From NCBI GenBank assembly GCA_007129225.1, contig SKVX01000376.1, forward strand, positions 1-8,564: DNA of 8,564 bases, read 5' to 3'. The stretch is from Halomonas sp. Its GTDB lineage: Bacteria; Pseudomonadota; Gammaproteobacteria; Pseudomonadales; Halomonadaceae. The position numbers and the translations under genes were made by a program. Of this stretch, positions 6,056 to 8,564 are shown one piece after another (position 1 is the first letter of the stretch; every line of letters starts with the position of its first letter). The notes below the pieces were generated by a model. That model saw only the letters and a list, made by a program, of their open reading frames with translations. It did not search any database and was not told the origin of the DNA.

Positions 6056-7384
6056 ATGCTGCCTGACTCGCTCCGACGACAGAAAATTCTGCGCCTGGCC
6101 CTGCCGATCATCGCCGGCATGCTGTCCCAGAGCCTGATCAACCTGATCGATGCGGCCTTGGTCGGTTCGCTCGGCGAGGTGCCCTTGGCCGGCGTCGGTA
6201 TCGGCGGCTACGCCATGTTCCTGATCACCGCCCTGGTGTTCGGGCTTTCCTCGGGGGTGCAGGCACAGACCGCCAGGCGCCATGGCGAGCAGGACTGGCC
6301 GAACTGCGCCGTGCCACTCAATGCCGGCCTGGTGATTGCCCTTGCCGTCTCGCTACCCGTTGTCCTGCTCAGCCTGTGGCAGGCCCCAATACTGCTCGGC
6401 CTGATCAACCAGGACCCCACCGTTCATGCGGTGGCTGTCGAGTACTTCCGCTGGCGCGTGCTCTCGCTGGTGGCCGTGGCGATGATCTTCTGCTTCCGGG
6501 GCTACTGGAACGGCATGCAGCAGACCGGCATCTATCTGCGCATTATTCTGGTGACCCATGTGATCAACGTGGCTGCCAGCCTGGCGCTCATCTTCGGCTA
6601 CCTGGGGCTTCCGGCAATGGGACCCGCCGGCGCGGGCGCCGGCACTACCCTGTCGCTGTTCGTCGGGCTGGCCATCTGGGCACGGGTCAGCGTCCGACAT
6701 GCGGGAAAGCGTGGTTTCCTGGTCGAGCTGCCAAGGCGCGCGACCTTCACTACCACCCTGCGCCTGGCGCTGCCACACTCTTTTCAGCAGCTATGGTTCG
6801 CCGCCGGCTACGCGGTGCTGTTCTGGATACTGGGCCAGATCGATGCCGCCAGCGTGGCGGTGGGGCATGTCCTGGTTAATCTCTCGCTGCTGCTGATCCT
6901 GCCCGGCGTAGGGCTAGGCATGGCGGCCATGAGCCTGGTCGGCCACTCCCTGGGCCAGCAGGCGCACCAGGAGGCACACCGCTGGGGCTGGGATGTGGTG
7001 CGCCTGGCCTGGCTCTGTCTGGCGGCCCTGGCGCTGCCCATGGCGCTTTTTCCCGAACTGGTGCTGGGTCTGTTCCTCCACGACCCAGCCCTGGTTTCCC
7101 TCGGTCGGTTGCCTCTGCAGCTGACGGCAGCCATGATCGTACTCGACGCCGCGGCGCTGGTGCTCGGCCAGGCACTACTCGGCGCCGGCGCCAACCGTAC
7201 CGTGATGACCACCACCCTCACTCTTCAGTGGCTCATCTTCCTGCCGCTGGCCTGGTGGGTCGGCATCGTTCTCGAGCAGGGTCTGCTGGGCATCTGGTGG
7301 GTACAGCTCGGCTACCGCTGCCTGAATTCGGCCTGGTTCGCTGTTATCTGGCAGCGACGTCGCTGGCAGCGGCTTGTGGTCTAG
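6056..7384 (+). CDS. MATE-family efflux transporter
   Basis: The 442-residue inner-membrane protein is almost wholly hydrophobic, with about 12 predicted helices in two similar halves (about 12-210 and 230-435), as in MATE exporters of drugs and other compounds driven by Na+ or H+. The first helix holds LINLIDAALVGSLGEVPLAG (27-46), including D32, an acidic residue conserved in this position in NorM and DinF proteins. QAQTARRHGEQD (69-80) and its partner SLVGHSLGQQ (293-302) are the loop motifs expected in each half. The ATG is the first one in this frame after a long stretch; GGAAG (6047-6051) lies 4 nt before it, a modest and close ribosome site. Substrate and NorM/DinF subgroup cannot be decided from sequence. 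No clear promoter is seen, so read-through from metH is possible. Confidence 0.92.
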   Translation: MLPDSLRRQKILRLALPIIAGMLSQSLINLIDAALVGSLGEVPLAGVGIGGYAMFLITALVFGLSSGVQAQTARRHGEQDWPNCAVPLNAGLVIALAVSLPVVLLSLWQAPILLGLINQDPTVHAVAVEYFRWRVLSLVAVAMIFCFRGYWNGMQQTGIYLRIILVTHVINVAASLALIFGYLGLPAMGPAGAGAGTTLSLFVGLAIWARVSVRHAGKRGFLVELPRRATFTTTLRLALPHSFQQLWFAAGYAVLFWILGQIDAASVAVGHVLVNLSLLLILPGVGLGMAAMSLVGHSLGQQAHQEAHRWGWDVVRLAWLCLAALALPMALFPELVLGLFLHDPALVSLGRLPLQLTAAMIVLDAAALVLGQALLGAGANRTVMTTTLTLQWLIFLPLAWWVGIVLEQGLLGIWWVQLGYRCLNSAWFAVIWQRRRWQRLVV

Positions 7385-7398
7385 CCGCATCGGCAGGC

Positions 7399-7427
7399 TT
7401 GACTCCTTATATTACTTTCAGTATAAA
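7399..7427 (+). promoter_or_regulatory. Near-consensus sigma-70 promoter for cysI-like gene
   Basis: TTGACT (7399-7404) and TATAAA (7422-7427) are five-of-six matches separated by exactly 17 nt. Transcription would begin around 7434, leaving an 86-nt leader before the ATG at 7520. It is the best promoter match I found in the window and sits just after the transporter stop codon. A second possible -10, TAGAAT at 7451-7456, lacks a good -35, as is usual for activator-dependent promoters. Confidence 0.6.
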
Positions 7428-7458
7428 AAATATGAATATTTATTCTTTCATAGAATAA
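7428..7458. promoter_or_regulatory. AT-rich dyads, candidate LysR-type (CysB-like) site
   Basis: TTATTC (7440-7445) and GAATAA (7453-7458) are a perfect inverted repeat with a 7-nt spacer; it contains the T-N11-A spacing (7443 and 7455) typical of LysR-type regulators. Just upstream AAATAT (7428-7433) and ATATTT (7436-7441) form a second dyad. CysB, a LysR-type protein, controls sulfur assimilation genes, so it is the natural candidate, but its sites are loosely defined. The first dyad is downstream of the predicted start, which suits repression there or activation of the TAGAAT promoter. Confidence 0.35.
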
Positions 7459-7463
7459 CGCAG

Positions 7464-7489
7464 AGGCGTTAAGGTGGCCCCTGACGCTT
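7464..7489 (+). other. Possible hairpin in the cysI-like leader
   Basis: AGGCGT (7464-7469) can pair with ACGCTT (7484-7489), one pair being G-U, and AGG (7472-7474) with CCT (7480-7482) inside it. No T-run follows. It would be an untranslated leader fold about 30 nt before the start codon; its role is unknown. Confidence 0.25.
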
Positions 7490-7519
7490 CGCCACTCTCA
7501 CAGCAGCAGGACCGGCTGA

Positions 7520-8564
7520 ATGTATCGCTACGACACCCACGATCAGACCTTGGTCAATGAACGCGTCGCCCAGTTTCGCGACCAGATGAACCGCTATCTG
7601 GCCGGGAGGCTGAGCGAAGAGGAGTTTCTGCCGCTGCGCGTGCAGAACGGTCTCTATGTCCAGCGTCATGCACCCATGCTGCGCATCGCCATACCCTACG
7701 GCATGCTCGCCTCCTATCAGCTGCGCAAGCTGGGCGACCTGGCCCGCGACTACGATCGCGGCTATGGCCATTTCACCACTCGCACCAACCTGCAGCTGAA
7801 CTGGCCCAAGCTGGAAACGGTACCCGACATGCTCGCCGAACTGGCCAGCGTGCAGATGCATGCGATCCAGACCAGCGGCAACGACATTCGCAACACCTCC
7901 AGCGATCAGTTCGCCGGCGTCGCGGAAGACGAGGAGGTGGATCCGCGTCCTTGGTGCGAATTGATCCGCCAGTGGTCGACGTTCCACCCGGAGTTCACCT
8001 ACCTGCCGCGCAAGTTCAAGATCGCCGTCACCGGTTCCGCCGAGGACCGTGCCGCCATCCAGGTCCATGACGTGGGCCTGCGCCTGTGGCGTGACGCCGA
8101 AGGCGAGGTCAGGGTCAAGGTCCTGGCCGGTGGCGGCCTGGGCCGTACGCCGATGATCGGCGAAGTGGTCCGCGAGGATCTCCCCTGGCAGCACCTGCTG
8201 ACTTATCTGGAGGCCCTGGTTCGTGTGTACAACCAGTTCGGCCGCCGTGACAACAAGTTCAAGGCGCGCATCAAGATCCTGGTGAAGGCACTGGGCGTTG
8301 ATGAATTCCGGCGCCGCGTCGATGCCGAATGGGCTCACCTCAAGGATGGCCCCCAGACGCTGACTCGCCAGACGGTCGAGGACATGCAGCACCATTTCGT
8401 CGATCCGGAGCGTCGCCCGATCAGCGAAGCGGCGATCGCCGACTACGAGCGGCTGCGCAGCGAGAATCGCGCCTTCGCCCGCTTCGTGACCAACAACGTG
8501 CATGGCCACAAGGTGCCCGGCTACAAGGCGGTGACCCTATCGCTCAAGCGCAGCGGCCACTCGC
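7520..8564 (+). CDS. cysI: Sulfite reductase hemoprotein, Pseudomonas-type CysI (3' end missing)
   Basis: The first 348 residues of a siroheme/Fe4S4 enzyme that reduces sulfite to sulfide in cysteine synthesis. No stop occurs before the right edge; relatives I recall have about 550 residues. Residues about 40-115 are the first ferredoxin-like half domain (VQNGLYVQRHAPMLRIAIPY, 41-60), followed by the siroheme-binding domain to about 280 and a second half domain. R88 (TTRTN), R124 (NDIRN), K165 and K167 (PRKFKIAV) correspond to the sulfite-binding Arg83, Arg153, Lys215 and Lys217 of E. coli CysI. The four cluster cysteines should lie beyond the edge. The ATG follows CAGGA (7507-7511) by 8 nt. 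The start MYRYDTHDQ resembles Pseudomonas CysI more than the enteric form. A nitrite reductase of the same fold is the main alternative. Confidence 0.9.
   Translation, partial: MYRYDTHDQTLVNERVAQFRDQMNRYLAGRLSEEEFLPLRVQNGLYVQRHAPMLRIAIPYGMLASYQLRKLGDLARDYDRGYGHFTTRTNLQLNWPKLETVPDMLAELASVQMHAIQTSGNDIRNTSSDQFAGVAEDEEVDPRPWCELIRQWSTFHPEFTYLPRKFKIAVTGSAEDRAAIQVHDVGLRLWRDAEGEVRVKVLAGGGLGRTPMIGEVVREDLPWQHLLTYLEALVRVYNQFGRRDNKFKARIKILVKALGVDEFRRRVDAEWAHLKDGPQTLTRQTVEDMQHHFVDPERRPISEAAIADYERLRSENRAFARFVTNNVHGHKVPGYKAVTLSLKRSGHS

Noticed and set aside
7469..8509. Minus-strand open frame of 346 codons opposite the sulfite reductase gene
   Set aside because: The plus strand encodes a recognisable CysI with catalytic residues in place; the antisense frame is its shadow.
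1..8564. CRISPR array, tRNA, rRNA, insertion sequence or attachment site
   Set aside because: I saw no regularly spaced long repeats, cloverleaf-like segment, transposase motif or terminal inverted repeats. The only short repeats are those listed in the spacers.

Overview
This 8.56 kb stretch of GC-rich DNA looks like the chromosome of a gammaproteobacterium. The NfuA and MetH proteins are recalled as close to the Escherichia coli ones, and the sulfite reductase start is of the Pseudomonas type. Together with the GC-rich codon use, this suggests Halomonas or a relative. The genus is an inference from memory, not a database result. No transposase, tRNA, rRNA, CRISPR array or prophage gene was seen.

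Layout. Bases 1-321 are an AT-rich region between divergent genes. A minus-strand gene appears to start right at the left edge (good Shine-Dalgarno, ATG at 7). A plus-strand gene for a KfrA-like DNA-binding coiled-coil protein starts at 322. The region is rich in symmetrical and phased short repeats that look like operators. The KfrA-like gene (322-1401) converges on nfuA (minus, 2053-1463), which encodes an Fe-S cluster carrier. A 235-bp divergent spacer separates nfuA from metH (2289-5990), a complete B12-dependent methionine synthase. This spacer carries a good match to a type 1 IscR site, oriented toward nfuA. A strong hairpin follows metH, then a 442-residue MATE-family efflux transporter (6056-7384). 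A short AT-rich spacer with a near-consensus sigma-70 promoter and a LysR-type-like dyad precedes a sulfite reductase hemoprotein gene (cysI-like, from 7520) that runs off the right edge.

How the genes fit together. Three genes belong to connected housekeeping chemistry: Fe-S cluster delivery (nfuA), methionine synthesis and methyl cycling (metH), and reduction of sulfite to sulfide by a siroheme/Fe4S4 enzyme (cysI-like). Each has its own promoter region, so this is a neighbourhood and not one operon. The MATE transporter and the KfrA-like protein have no obvious tie to that theme. The least explained part is the KfrA-like gene with its repeat-rich control region: KfrA proteins are best known from plasmids, where they repress their own promoters.
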